Shown here: positions 12,340-22,995 of the stretch, one piece after another
Position numbering within the stretch: position 1 is the stretch's first letter
Layout of the letters: each line of letters starts with the position of its first letter
Assembly: GCA_026545765.1 (NCBI GenBank)
Contig: CM048842.1
Location: forward strand, 72,963,871 to 73,027,870
Direction: 5' to 3'
Source of the DNA: Plantago major
Taxonomy: Eukaryota > Streptophyta > Magnoliopsida > Lamiales > Plantaginaceae
DNA length: 64,000 nt
Translations under genes and position numbers: made by a program
Notes under the pieces: generated by a model
Seen by the model: the letters and a program-made list of their open reading frames with translations, nothing else
What the model was told of the DNA's origin: nothing
Database searches by the model: none

Positions 12340-13500
12340 TGTATAAATGGTCTACATTTTAGTCGAAATTATCTATGTTTGTTTAGTGTTAGTTTGAATG
12401 TATATATGATATTTCGAATGAGTATCCATGCGTTTTATATGCTTTAAATTAGTAATTTTCTATATTTTGGTAAAAATTGTCTAGTTTTTTTGTATAGATG
12501 TTCTATATTTTAGTAATAATTGTCGATTTGTTCTTTGTTGTTGGTTTATTGTGAAAAGATAGATGTGTTGTATATTATTTAGTTTTTTTGTATAAATGGT
12601 CTATGTTTCATTAGATATTGTTTATGTTTTTTGTTGTTGCTGGTTTAGCTTTTTGTATAAATTGTCTATGTTTTTTGTTGTTGCTGGTTTAGTTTTTTGT
12701 ATAAATTGTCTATGTTTTAATATAAATTGTCTAGTTCTTTGTAATAATGGTCTATGTTTTAGTAGAAATTGGCTATGTTGTTCGTTGTTGCTGGTTTAGT
12801 TTTTTGTATAAATTGTATATGTTTTAGTATAAGTTTTTGTATAAATAGTCTATGTTTTAGTATAAATAATTAATTGTGTATGTTTTAGAAGAAATTGTCT
12901 ATATTGTTCGTTGTTGCTGGTTTAATTTTTTTGTATAAATTGTCTATTTTTTACTATAAATTGTCTATTTTTTTGTATAAATGGTCTATATTTATGTATA
13001 AATTGTATATATTTTTTGATGTTTTTGTTGTATGTATTAGGTTTTCGTAAAAAGGGTGGCGAACAAAGAAATTGATTGGTCACAAAAATTGAGACGTTGT
13101 GGAAGAAGGGGTCGACGAACAAGTGAAAAGTGTGAAGAAAGCTATTTTGTAGATGTATTAATGTTTTTGAAAAGACATGTATTTTTATAGGTTGTAAATT
13201 TTTAATTTTTTAAAATTATTTTGTGTATTGAAATTTATTGGTTGACGAATGAAATTGAAGTTCATGTTTATTTTTCTAAATATTGTGTTTTGATTGGATA
13301 GATAGGTTGTTACTAATGTCTGCATGCTAAACATAGACAATTTCATGATAAACATAGACAATTTGATGATAAACCTAGACAATTTGATGTAAAAATCAAC
13401 ATATGTGGATTTAGATTGATGAGCTGAGCAAGTTTTTTTTTTAAATAAAAAATTGCGGGTCGACCTGCAAAAAATCAAATTGTCTAGTTTTTAGTGTAAT
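12340..13500. repeat. Degenerate AT-rich minisatellite with motif tgtctatgtttt
   Basis: From about 12340 to 13020 variants of a 20-30-bp unit (gtctatgttttagtataaat and relatives) recur many times in one orientation. Around 13325-13385 the same core appears inverted (aaacatagacaatttgatg) three times, then again in the forward sense near 13480-13515. A forward copy is also seen left of the CACTA element near 4120. The units are irregular in length and not coding. Confidence 0.75.
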
Positions 13501-13913
13501 TTGTCTATATTTGTCTGTTATAGAGGACTTTCGGGATTCTCAAATATGTAGTGGTCTCTCGCAAGACGGACTTTAAAAAAAAAGTTGTATCATATTCATA
13601 CTCAACAAATAATAAGTAATTTAAACTCTACAAACAAATTATACATTTTTTCAATATAAGTATAGTCTCCCTATAAGTATACCTTAGCCCACTTTTTTTT
13701 TTTTTTAATCTTTTATCATTATTTTATACTAAGAATTTCTCCATGACGAGGGTTATAGTACTAAAATAGAAATGGGCCTCACTAGAAGAAAAATGGGCCA
13801 TAATATAGGAGTAGCCCAGGAGCAGATATAGATAGATCATCAAAGATAAAAAATTGAGTGATATTACACCGGTCTGCATTTCCAAATCCATACAACTCTC
13901 TCACCTTAAAACA

Positions 13914-14011
13914 TAGTACTTCCTCCGCCGCATAAATTCACATTTTTAACCGTGACATAGGAATTTAAAAATTACTAAAAATATAATCTTTTCGAAACAT
14001 AGAGAGTACTA
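13914..14011. mobile_element. Possible Stowaway-like MITE remnant
   Basis: The left end reads TAGTACTTCCTCCGCCGC, close to the CTCCCTCCG hallmark of Stowaway (Tc1/mariner) MITEs. The right end, inverted, reads TAGTACTCTCTATG. The roughly 98-bp size and TA-rich flanks fit, but the terminal repeats match only over the outer 7-10 bp. Confidence 0.35.
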
Positions 14012-15935
14012 TCTAGAAGCTTTAAGTAATAATATTGATACGTATTTAAGTTGAAGAGTGTGTTTCTGGGATACCTTCTTTTTTTTATATAGATGTGCTA
14101 GCAAGTACATGTTTAGACCCATAGAAAAAAAAGACAGAGATTGTTCACTCAGTAAAACATTAGTCACATCGTAAAACATTAAACAATATTAAAAGCATCA
14201 GTTGGCCTGTTAAATCCCTTCCAAAACTTCATGCAAGTTGAATCATCATGCATGCCTGGAATATAATACCTTGTCATTGGACGTTATTTTTCTTTATCAA
14301 CTATTTTGCATATAAAGATCGGTGTAAAACACCAACAAAAATCATTAATATTTATATATCAATGTTTTTTTATTATCAACTTTCATCTTAACGGGAGCAC
14401 ATTTTTTGCGTATGTATGATATTGATATTTTTAATAAAAATCTATACTATTTATGGTTACGTTTCATTATTATGTTGGCTCTTTGTAGTTCATCTATAAA
14501 GAATCGTCTCTCAAGAGAATACAAAACAAAGTTGAAGCTTAATAGCTTCTGTATAAACAAGGGAAATGAAGGTTTGTAGGAACATTATCCTAAAATAGCT
14601 AAACAAGATGGCAAACATGCATGCTAATAATGATAATATATATTGATAAAATAAAGGAGCCTAAGACTATTTTTTTGTTCAGCTATTTTAGGATAATGTT
14701 CCTACAAACCTTGTTGCTTGCTCTACTACTCTTTCTTTTAGGTAAAAAAAAGTGATTATTGGTCGATGAGATTTATCACCCGGTTTGTGTTCTAGTGCAT
14801 GAAATGTATTTGCTTAGCTTATTTTTCAGGTTATATCTACATGACTAGAATGATACAGTGATATTTGAGACCTTGATGGGCAAAAATTAAAAGGATATGA
14901 CAAATTGAGAAAGATGATACTTCGAATCATAATTTGAGAATATAAATTTTTACGAGAGACTGTCACGAAAAAGAAGAGAAAACTGAGATTATTATCGAAA
15001 GCACTCAGGAGAATATTCATGGATGGCTCAATGAGAAGAAAACACTGCCACTGGAACTTGAAGGTCTTGTTGCTAACTGTAAGCTACTGCTTCGAAAACC
15101 TTGGTAACTGGAGCTCAAGAAGATAACCAGATAATTGTAATGGTGGAGGAAAGCTATGATAAAACTCCCCATAACCCAATTTTGAAAGTTGACTCTGACT
15201 CTAAAAGCTTTAATAAATCTTTATCACAATATTTTTTTTTTTTACTATCATCATGGCGTCAATTGATGATAATAAACCTGAAGGACAATGACACTGTGAA
15301 GAGCAAATTTGGTAATAATTCGTTAAAAGTGATTTTTTTTTGTAAAGGATTCCAAAATAATGTTGCATTTCAAGTAAAGTTGGGTTATATCCAGGGGCGA
15401 AAAATTTGAACTAGAAAACTCTAGCGAGAAAAATTTGAACTAGACAACTCTAGTGAGATTGGACGTTGTACCTTGGGAGCTAATTATCCGAGGAAGGCTT
15501 GAAGCTTACTAAAGGCGGACAAATTTAGCTTAAGGGGAAGTGGTCTCGACTCGTCCAGGATTAAATCCGAACTTGTGTTTAGTTTTTTGTTTGTGTAATC
15601 AAGTTTGAAGATAATGATTTTTTATTCCTATCTTTGTCATATATATATTTTCTGTTTGGCTGGCAATTTAAATTGATAATCGGAACCAACAGATTTAAAT
15701 GAAATTATTTGACAAAAGTATCATAAAAATACCCTATATATAAGGTTATAAAAGAAATAGGATGTGGCTGGAGCCATACCAACCTAGCTAGTAGGTTCGG
15801 CATGGCTCCGCACGTGGTTATATCTAGAGCTAGAATCAGTATTAGGGAGTGTTTTTGTAGATGTACCTAAACAAAACAAGCAAAGATAATCCGCAAATAG
15901 TGAATAGACGAGGGGCTTGAAATGAAAATTATCCA
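14012..15935. other. Intergenic region upstream of the CCT-motif gene
   Basis: AT-rich sequence without a recognised gene. It contains the 38-bp inverted repeat at 14569-14712. Near 15402-15450 there is a short tandem duplication of gaaaaatttgaactaga. The ORF at 15101-15409 resembles no family I know. Confidence 0.5.
14569..14712. repeat. Near-perfect 38-bp inverted repeat (hairpin, 68-nt loop)
   Basis: The arm at 14569-14606 and the arm at 14675-14712 are reverse complements over 38 bp with one mismatch. In a minus-strand transcript that mismatch becomes a G-U pair, so the stem would be continuous. No clear target duplication flanks it, so it may be a small foldback element or a small-RNA precursor-like hairpin. 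Confidence 0.85.
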
Positions 15936-15940
15936 TGGCT

Positions 15941-16157
15941 TTTTATAGCAGAAGAGGAGTGACCTTTGGACTTGTTCTGTCGCTTGTGCTTTCATTGCAA
16001 AGAGCGGTCTACCTATTCCTTCTCCCAAAAAACAATTTCACTTCTTGCTCACTTTGTGCTTTCTTCCAGAACCAGAAGTAGAAGAACAGAACAACTCTGT
16101 TTATTGCATGAAACAGAGAGATTAGTAGAAAATATGGATTTCTTGTCATTTTGCTAA
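15941..16157 (+). promoter_or_regulatory. Core promoter and uORF-containing leader of the CCT gene
   Basis: A TATA-like motif, tttttatag (15941-15949), lies about 410 bp before the main ATG. The leader contains at least two short upstream ORFs: 16108-16125 (5 codons) and 16134-16157 (ATG GAT TTC ... TAA, 7 codons). Unless an intron removes this part, ribosomes would meet these before the main start, which suggests translational damping. The transcription start itself is inferred. Confidence 0.45.
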
Positions 16158-16353
16158 GCTACCGACAAGAATTCTGATTTTTAACAATCAAATCTGTCAA
16201 GTGCCAACCCATCTCTGTCCTCAACCTCTCGCCTTTTGTGCAAATACTCTTGTCTTATACCTTTTCCCTCATTCACCAACGTGCATTTACTCAAAATTCA
16301 TTCATAACAAATTCCTGTTTTGGAGTTCGGTTCAATCTTGGTCAAGTTTTTCG

Positions 16354-17837
16354 ATGTCTTCTGAGATGTTCATGTTCGAAAACTCATTCTTCTCCGATCC
16401 ATTTTCTCCATTTACCGATCAAATTCTACAGGAAGAAACTGCCAGTTTCGATCAAATTGCCACTGCGCTTCTCTCGTCTTCTCCTCCGAGTGTTCAGCTC
16501 GAGAATATGACAATATCTCAGTTGGGAAATACAGAGTACTCTGCTTTTGAGGTCAAAACAGAGGATTCTTCGTTCAATCTTGATGGTTTTTCCAGTTATG
16601 AGAATACTATTTTTCCCCAGAGTTATGATGCTGCTCATGATTCTGGGATCAAGTATATGCATAGGAGTTTAAGTAGCAATTGTTTCGAAAACAAGCAGGG
16701 CTTTCCGTTTCGGCCTCAATTCGAAAGTTTGTTGGAGTCACAGAATTTGCAGGGTCAAATCTCGAGCTCACCGGAAAATAGCTTGTCATCTGGTCAAATG
16801 AGAAGGGTCTGTAGTACTGGAGATTTACAGGTTAGTATAGTTATGTTATGTTCGTAAAAAGTTGCAATAAATGTGTTCGCAGAAAGTCATGTGTAGTATA
16901 CAATCTGGGGCGGGCCTCACCCCCTAAAATTTGGGAATTTTTTTTATAGGTGGTATATTCGAAAATTTTGGATTTCGTCCCTTAACCCTCGGAAAAACTT
17001 TATATACTTATTTTCGCCCACAGAAGTTGAAATCCTGAGTCCGCCCATGCATACAATACGTGGTAGGTAACAATTTTCCGCAACTTGATTATATCTGAAT
17101 CATATTATGCAGAACATTAAACCAAACATGCAAACGAGAAGTGTGTTGTCATCAAGCCCGTTATCCGGAGAGAAATCGTTCATGGAAGAAGCGAATTTCA
17201 AAGTCGGACGTTATAGTGCCGAAGAGAGAAAGGAGAGGATTGATAGGTATAGGGCGAAAAGGACACAGAGAAACTTCAACAAGACAATTAAGGTAAATCA
17301 CAATTGTTAATTTAAGCTGTCATTTTCTTCATCTCAATTTTTTATCTAATGTTTAAGAAGTAAACTAAAATTGTGCTTGTCAATTTCTGTCTTTGTACAT
17401 TGTGGTGGACTAGTATGCATGCCGTAAGACACTAGCCGATACTCGACCGCGTATACGTGGCAGATTTGCACGCAATGATGAGGCCAGAGAGATTCCTAAA
17501 GCATCAATGTTCAACAGATATGAAGATGAAGATGATCTTTGTGTAATATTCCCTGTCAAAAGCTTCTCCTTTTGTAGTTTCTTTGACATCATTTATAAAG
17601 ATGTATTACCAGTTCCTTTTGTGTAAAAGTATGTATGGGTCCAAAGCTGATTTTAAAAGTACATATCCATATAGTTACTAACTTAGCCCTTCTCTCCTGG
17701 GATATGAGTTGATGAGAGCTCGTGTGTGATTGTAGATTCATGGATTTTACGATCAAGAAGACGAAGGGGTTGCGCGAAGAGAGATGTTCTTCAACAGCTT
17801 TGGTTCGACTCATCAGTACCCTAATTACAGTTACTGA
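16354..17837 (+). CDS. CCT-motif family transcriptional regulator, 4 exons, 295 aa
   Basis: Exons by consensus splice sites: 16354-16830, 17113-17292, 17414-17542 and 17736-17837, all phase 0, total 888 bp. The start MSSEMFMFENSFFSDPFSPF matches the N-terminus typical of plant CCT-motif (CMF) proteins; the longer upstream frame has no ATG. The CCT domain lies at about residues 196-240: EERKERIDRYRAKRTQRNF from exon 2, then YACRKTLADTRPRIRGRFAR from exon 3, with the conserved RYR.KR and RPR.RGRF.R basic motifs for nuclear import and DNA/NF-Y contact. The acidic tail ends with IHGFYDQEDEGVARREMFF in exon 4. No B-box zinc finger is present, so this is not a CONSTANS-like protein in the strict sense. 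Related proteins act in flowering, plastid and sugar responses; the exact role here cannot be read. It is the only intact host gene in the window and sits 0.8 kb from the retrotransposon stack. Confidence 0.9.
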
Positions 17838-18664
17838 TGCTTAGAAGTTGGAAGAGTTGTTATGGTGACTAAGTTCAATGTACCCTTTGAACTTTCCAAG
17901 AAGGGAAGGAAAAAAACAAAGTCATATGGCTTTTACAATTCTTAATAAGTTAGGTGCTAAGCTGAGGTTTAATGTCTCTTTCGATGTAATAGGAAATAGC
18001 AGTTGGTTTTTTTGTAACTTTCTGTAGTGATTTAGTCTAATGTTGTCATTCTGCATCTTAATGCTATTTTCTAATTTCTACTTTTACCAGGCTGAGGTTC
18101 ATGACTCAATCCTGCATATATGAAACTCAACATTACACAATTTAAGAGTTAACTACTCCTTCGTAGCCCATGGTCGGTCCCAATACCTCGTGTGAATCCG
18201 CCCATGAATGACTATGGTTCGGAACTTTTGACAAGAAGTGAATTGTGTTTGTCACCCAGAAGGAGAAAACCCTAGAAGTAGCAGCACAGAGTTGCCTATT
18301 TTCCTCCCTGAGGTACTTGAAATAGTGGAATCGTAGGACTAGTCTCAGCATACAAGTTTAGATATCTAGGGATTCAAGTGTATGAAAAAATAATTTTTAA
18401 ACTTTGTAATTTGACATAAACTATAAACGGATCACAATCAAGTATCAATATAGTTATTTTACCATGCAATTAAGTGCAACTAGTAAATGTGCACTAAAAA
18501 TGTATAAAAAGTGATGCGGGATGTATTGTAAATGTACAAGAAATATGAAATGAAATGCACGATAAATGTGATATGTTATACACAGGTAGAACTATGAGGG
18601 TGGCTGATGTGACAATGAAATGTGTAATATAGCATACTTTTAGACCCTCGTTTTTTGCCCTAGA
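17838..18664 (+). other. 3' UTR of the CCT gene and short intergenic spacer
   Basis: The 3' UTR probably runs to around 18000-18080 (aataggaaatag and T-rich stretches). The remainder is spacer up to the outer LTR. A 34-bp segment at 18253-18286 is identical to part of the nearby Athila-1 LTR (19237-19270). No further gene is seen. Confidence 0.5.
18253..18286 (+). repeat. 34-bp exact copy of an Athila-1 LTR segment
   Basis: The stretch beginning cacccagaaggagaaaaccc is identical to 19237-19270 in the 5' LTR (the 3' LTR copy near 56378-56411 differs at one base). It contains the telo-box-like AAACCCTA. It lies 379 bp outside the element, in unrelated flanking sequence. Confidence 0.85.
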
Positions 18665-19143
18665 TGCAATATTTGTATCGTTTTATGGTCAATTACCAAC
18701 TTTGCGTATTTTATGTAGGTCATGATCACGGTTTTGAGGATTTGCAAGATTTCAGGTACCAAAACGGCATAATTGTGCCAAATCGGGAAAAGGAAGCAAA
18801 TACGCCGGATCAACCATTGCACGGAGTTCGAGGAGTCAAAACATGTCATGCGACCAACCGATGCGAAGATAATTGAAGATGGAACAACTTTGTAGAATAC
18901 CACTTCTCGAGAAAACGAAGTTACGAAGCCCGAAATTGAAGAACGAAGAAAATAGATTCGAGCCTGCAGAAATCGAAGACCGCGGTCACCAGGGGACCGC
19001 AGTAGGGGTCACTGCGGCCACTAGGCGACCGCAGTGGCCTTGCTATTTTTCCTGTAGGCTGCTCTGTTAGTCTGTCAGGTTGAGGCCCGCCTTCCTAAAC
19101 CTTCCTTATTGAAGAATGGCGGTTTGGAGGTCGAAATTTCACC

Positions 19144-19151
19144 TATAAATA
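19144..19151 (+). promoter_or_regulatory. TATA box of the Athila-1 5' LTR
   Basis: TATAAATA within cctataaataagacctcag, conserved at 56269-56276 in the 3' LTR. It lies about 110 bp downstream of the GC-rich hairpin cluster and probably marks the U3/R promoter. Confidence 0.7.
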
Positions 19152-19683
19152 AGACCTCAGATTTCACACAACTCACAAAGCAGCTCTCCTTGAGAGAGAA
19201 CCAGTCCTCGGGAAAGTGAAACCCCTGGCCATCAGGCACCCAGAAGGAGAAAACCCTAGAAGTAGCAGCATGAAGACATCAAGAACATCAGAGACTAAGC
19301 TTCTTCTTCTTCTTTTCTTATTAGATTTCGATTACTGTTTTTTTATTACTATGAGTAGCTAATTTACTTTTGTAAAGGCGAACTGTCGTAACTCTGTTTT
19401 TGCTACTTCTTTATATACCGTGATATATTAATGAATTAGTTTTAAAACGTAATTCGTATTTGTTCTTTATTCGTCCGACTCTTTATGTGGGAAATCCTTA
19501 CTAACTACGACTTGGTAGCGGATTATATATTGTCCTGTGTGATTTGTCTGAAAACATGGCGAGATAGTGTGTTGAGTGACACAACACATTGTTGGTTTAG
19601 TAAGGGTGTCTGGATTAACTACGACTTGATTTGGCATGTTTCTTTGCTACTTGTAGACTGCAAGTACGTTGTTTGATTCTAAG

Positions 19684-21135
19684 TGATGTGTCAAAATCAA
19701 AGTTTTAATATTTGTTTAAGAGCCAAGAGTTAATCCTCAACACTACGAAAACCTGTAGTGTAGTGGAGTTAACCCCGAGGTCGGTCTCTAGGAAAAAAAC
19801 TAAGCTGAGCTTCAGTCTATGAATAGAAGTAACAATATGAAAAGCAGTAAAAATTTGTTTGCTTCGGCAGCGGATTGATTAACTATCGTAACAGTAAACA
19901 ACTAGGCAGACAAAACTAGATATGATTGACACTTAACGAGATTGATATATGAATGAGGAGAATTATGGAGTGGTGACTAGAGAACTAGCTAGCTAACAAG
20001 AAATATGCGATCCACAGGAAACGATTACCTCAAGTTGTCACTACTTGGGTTCAGAAAACGAATAGCATTAGTGAAGGCGTCAATTTCACTAAGCTACGAT
20101 CAATAAAGCTAATCCTACTATTACCGTTTGCAACTAATGTTAGATTAAAGCAAGACGAAAAACGTTTTGGTTGCCAAAGATCAAATGCTTAATCTAACAG
20201 TGATATTGACGGATTGCGCATCAAACGTAATGGCAGGATATGCAATTTAATCTAAAAAGCACAAAGTAATCGTAACCTGATCATACATAAACGCATAAAC
20301 CCTAGCTAGCATGCTTGAATCTGTCACCACCCCATAATCAGGGTGTTTAGCTACTCATGTTATGCGAAGATATAATCAAATAAGCAATTAAACGATTAAC
20401 ACACATAATCTAATACTAAATACGAGGAATCGATCAATTGATACAGATTTTCGTTGTCACAAACCCTAGGTAGAACCTGAAGAATCTGAAGCGATTGATG
20501 CAAGAAAGTATGTAGATTACACTCCCAATTAATGATAATCGTCGGATTACAAGTTGAAAATCGTTGGAAACTAGGTCTAGCTTGAGAGAAAAGTTCAATC
20601 TTCTTCAATAGAATGAATATGAAAAAGTAATAGTGATGTTTTCTCATACAAAGAAAGAAAAACGGAGTCTGGATGAATTAGGAAAGAAAACGGCGAACTG
20701 GGGCAGAAAATCCGCGCTCTACAGACGAGTTGGCGCCCGCCAAGATCCGATCCTTGGCGCCCGCCAACACACACTGGATGGTGTTGGCGGGCGCCATCTT
20801 CAAATTGGCATGCGCCACCTCTTCCGGTAAATTATGATTTTGCCCTTTTTGTCCTCTTCGCTCGATTTTGCTCCGTTTAACTTCGTTTCTTGGTATTTTG
20901 GCTTTTCTGCTCCACTTTTAGCAACCATACGAGGCATTAGGACTTCCATATCTTGTAGGTGCATATAAAATACACCATTTTTGCCTTCAATTAGCTTGGT
21001 TTAGCCAAATACTTGCAAAATACACAAGGAACAAAACAAGTAAAAAGACTTTAAGAAAACTACTAAAACTATACTTAAGGATAACAAAAAGCCGGTAAAA
21101 AAGACCAGATGAGACGATATAAAATCGACTCATCA
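19684..21135 (-). mobile_element. Solo LTR of an Athila-like element, reverse orientation
   Basis: The 1452-bp segment is absent from the other Athila-1 LTR and is flanked by a perfect 5-bp duplication CTAAG (19679-19683 and 21136-21140). Its ends are TGATGTG and TCATCA. Read on the minus strand it ends GACACATCA, like the CACATCA ends of the other Athila-type LTRs here, so it is oriented to the left. No PBS or coding sequence is attached, so it is a solo LTR produced by LTR-LTR recombination. It contains repeated ttggcgcccgccaa motifs at about 20730-20825. Confidence 0.9.
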
Positions 21136-21456
21136 CTAAGTAGTTGGGAGTAGCATAGCAGAGGGAGGTTGGGGAACCTTTATGCCTGTCCATTATTTAT
21201 TTACAACAAAGCAATTTAGGGTTTACTGCGTTTTAATTATTCTGTCTGAGATCAAACTGTTTACTTTTCTGCATTTAAATTAAAACGTTATTTGCTTGTT
21301 CTTATGCTAAGTGTCTGTGGAGAATGACACCCCGAGTCAACTTTCTGCTATAAAATGTGGATTTGAGGACTTCCGACTTATAAATTTAATCTTGATTGTA
21401 TTTAGGGATTACAGGTTCGACAACGGAAAACGAAATCCTGAGTGCACATCAAAATT

Positions 21457-21474
21457 TGGCGCCGCTGCCGGGGA
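21457..21474 (+). other. Athila-1 primer-binding site
   Basis: TGGCGCCGCTGCCGGGGA starts six bases after the LTR end. This is the Athila-type PBS, probably complementary to the 3' end of a tRNA-Asp; the tRNA assignment is from memory. Confidence 0.8.
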
Positions 21475-21730
21475 CACTTGACCGCTCAAGCAAGTTTCGA
21501 CTAGATAAGTTGAATTCTTTCTTTCGCTTTACGTTACGCACTGTCTTTCAGTTCGTACAGCATAAACCCAAAAAAATATATATAACCTGTGGGAATCGAT
21601 TTCCACAGCAAAAATTCCAAAATTATTTTCTTTTCCGTATCTGTTTATTTTCTTATTAAAAACCTAAAAATACATTTATCTGCTTTATTATTATATTATT
21701 ACATATCTCTGCGTAATCTCATTTGTTAAT

Positions 21731-22476
21731 ATGGAAGAAGAAGACGAAAGAACTATCAAGGAGATCAGTATACCGAAACCAAGAAGGAGTGGAATTCGGA
21801 TCCAGCCGCATGTAAGGGAGTACGGATTTGATCCAACTCTGATTAGCGCACTACCAAATTTCGGAGGAAGAGAAGGGGAGAATGAATGCGAGTTCATGTA
21901 CGCATTCGAGTATATTGTCGAGCAGTTTCCGATGAAAGGGTTAACCGATGGTGAGCTGAAATTCTAGTTCTTCATCAAAACACTGGAGGGAGCAGCAAAA
22001 AGATGGATAGATTGAATCAAAGAAGAAGTCAGTGAATGTGAAGAGCTGAGGAGTATGTTCTTGAAGAGGTTTCTAGGGCTTGCAAGGGTTATGAGAGAAA
22101 GGAGGATGATATCCAACTTCACTCAGAAACAGAAGGAATCCTTTCATGATGCATGTGAAAGGTTTGAGGAGATGCAATACAACTGCCCCCAACATCAGTT
22201 TACTTCGTGACAGCTCTGTGAGTATTTCTACCTAGGAGTTAGAGAGGAGTTCAGAGACCTTATAGACGTAGCTCTGAAGGGATCATTTATGGGAGTTCTG
22301 CTACAAGTACTGGAAGCTTGCGCAAGTGTTGCTGAGAATACAAGGTACATGAGTGAGCAGCTGAAGGAGAATGAGATTTTCAACAAGATGGAGGCAATGG
22401 AAGAAGTAAGGACAATAGCCGCAATTGAGGAAGAAGCGCAATGGGCTATGGGACGGAGCGTAGGAACTCCTGAGTA
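21731..22476 (+). pseudogene. Athila-1 gag, with nonsense mutations
   Basis: The ATG at 21731 opens MEEEDERTIKEISIPKPRRS, followed by a retrotransposon gag domain: LPNFGGREGENECEFMYAFE, then FFIKTLEGAAKRWID, FLKRFLGLARVMRE, ESFHDACERFEEM and YFYLGVREEFRDLIDVALKG. Three in-frame stops (21965, about 22014 and 22208) each sit where the Athila gag motif has tryptophan, consistent with TGG changed to TAG or TGA. A further stop ends the block at 22477. Gag would form the particle core; this copy cannot make it. Confidence 0.8.
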
Positions 22477-22588
22477 ATTGGACAAGAGAAGCATATCGAA
22501 GTAAGTAAGCAAAGAAGTACCAGAAGGGAAACCTATTGAGCTGAGCATCGAAGGGAAGGATGAAGTTTCCAAGATCAGCAGCGAACAG

Positions 22589-22969
22589 GTGGTCGACAAC
22601 ATTGTAACTACTAAGAAGGGGTTGGAAGAGGAGATCAAGACCCTCAAGGAACATCATAACCAGAGAGGAAAGGTAGTGCTGGAAGAACTGGATAAAGGAG
22701 GCAATGATACCCGAGCTCTAGTGAATTTCCTTCGCAAACAGTTTGTGGCGGTCAGTAAGGAGCTGAAGAAACTAAGTGAGATGTTTGAAGGGGTGAAAGA
22801 GGAAATGTTGGCGATGAAGATCGTAGTGAGAGATATGGATAACAAGGTGGAAGAAGTAAAGGTGCAACGCATGGAATACATAGGATCGATAACCACTGGG
22901 AGTGGGATAACATCACCAAATTCTGTGCCAAGGAGTAAAGGAGACGCTAAGGGGGAAGAAGAAGAATAA
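22589..22969 (+). pseudogene. Athila-1 gag C-terminal, charged coiled-coil-like region
   Basis: An open frame of 126 codons rich in Lys and Glu with heptad-like spacing (KKGLEEEIKTLKEHH, then SKELKKLSEMFEGVKEEML, then VVRDMDNKVEEVKVQRMEY). Its position between the gag core and the protease fits the variable linker of Athila gag. It has no enzymatic motif. Confidence 0.6.
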
Positions 22970-22995
22970 GGAAGTAGTGGAAGTCAAGGGTTCGA

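Larger units (their letters stand above)
18665..21451 (+). repeat. Athila-1 5' LTR (interrupted by a solo LTR)
   Basis: It starts TGCAATATTTGTATCG and ends GAGTGCACATCA, matching 55789-57132 along its length apart from a 1.46-kb insert at 19684-21135. Without the insert and its target duplication it is about 1.33 kb. At 18980-19040 it has GC-rich hairpin motifs, at 19144-19151 a TATA box (TATAAATA), and further on a telo-box-like AAACCCTA. Confidence 0.9.

Noticed and set aside
12340-13020. CRISPR-like array
   Set aside because: Plant nuclear DNA, irregular units without unique spacers; it is a degenerate minisatellite.
4060-13560. A larger MULE-like element enclosing the CACTA (tttgtgagagtccaaaaagtcc against inverted tttgagaatcccgaaagtcc)
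   Set aside because: The terminal similarity is about 17 of 23 bases and no target duplication was found; kept only as an idea in the minisatellite finding.
15101-15409. 102-codon ORF upstream of the CCT gene
   Set aside because: No family resemblance, poly-F run from a T-tract and no promoter or conserved neighbours; probably chance.
16354-17837. CONSTANS-like identity for the CCT gene
   Set aside because: The N-terminal region has no B-box cysteines or histidines; only the CCT motif is present, so it is placed in the CMF group.
19485-19676. Small ORFs repeated at 18664-18876 with 55690-55959 and at 19485-19676 with 56622-56813
   Set aside because: Same reason: they lie in the two Athila-1 LTRs and have no recognisable domain.
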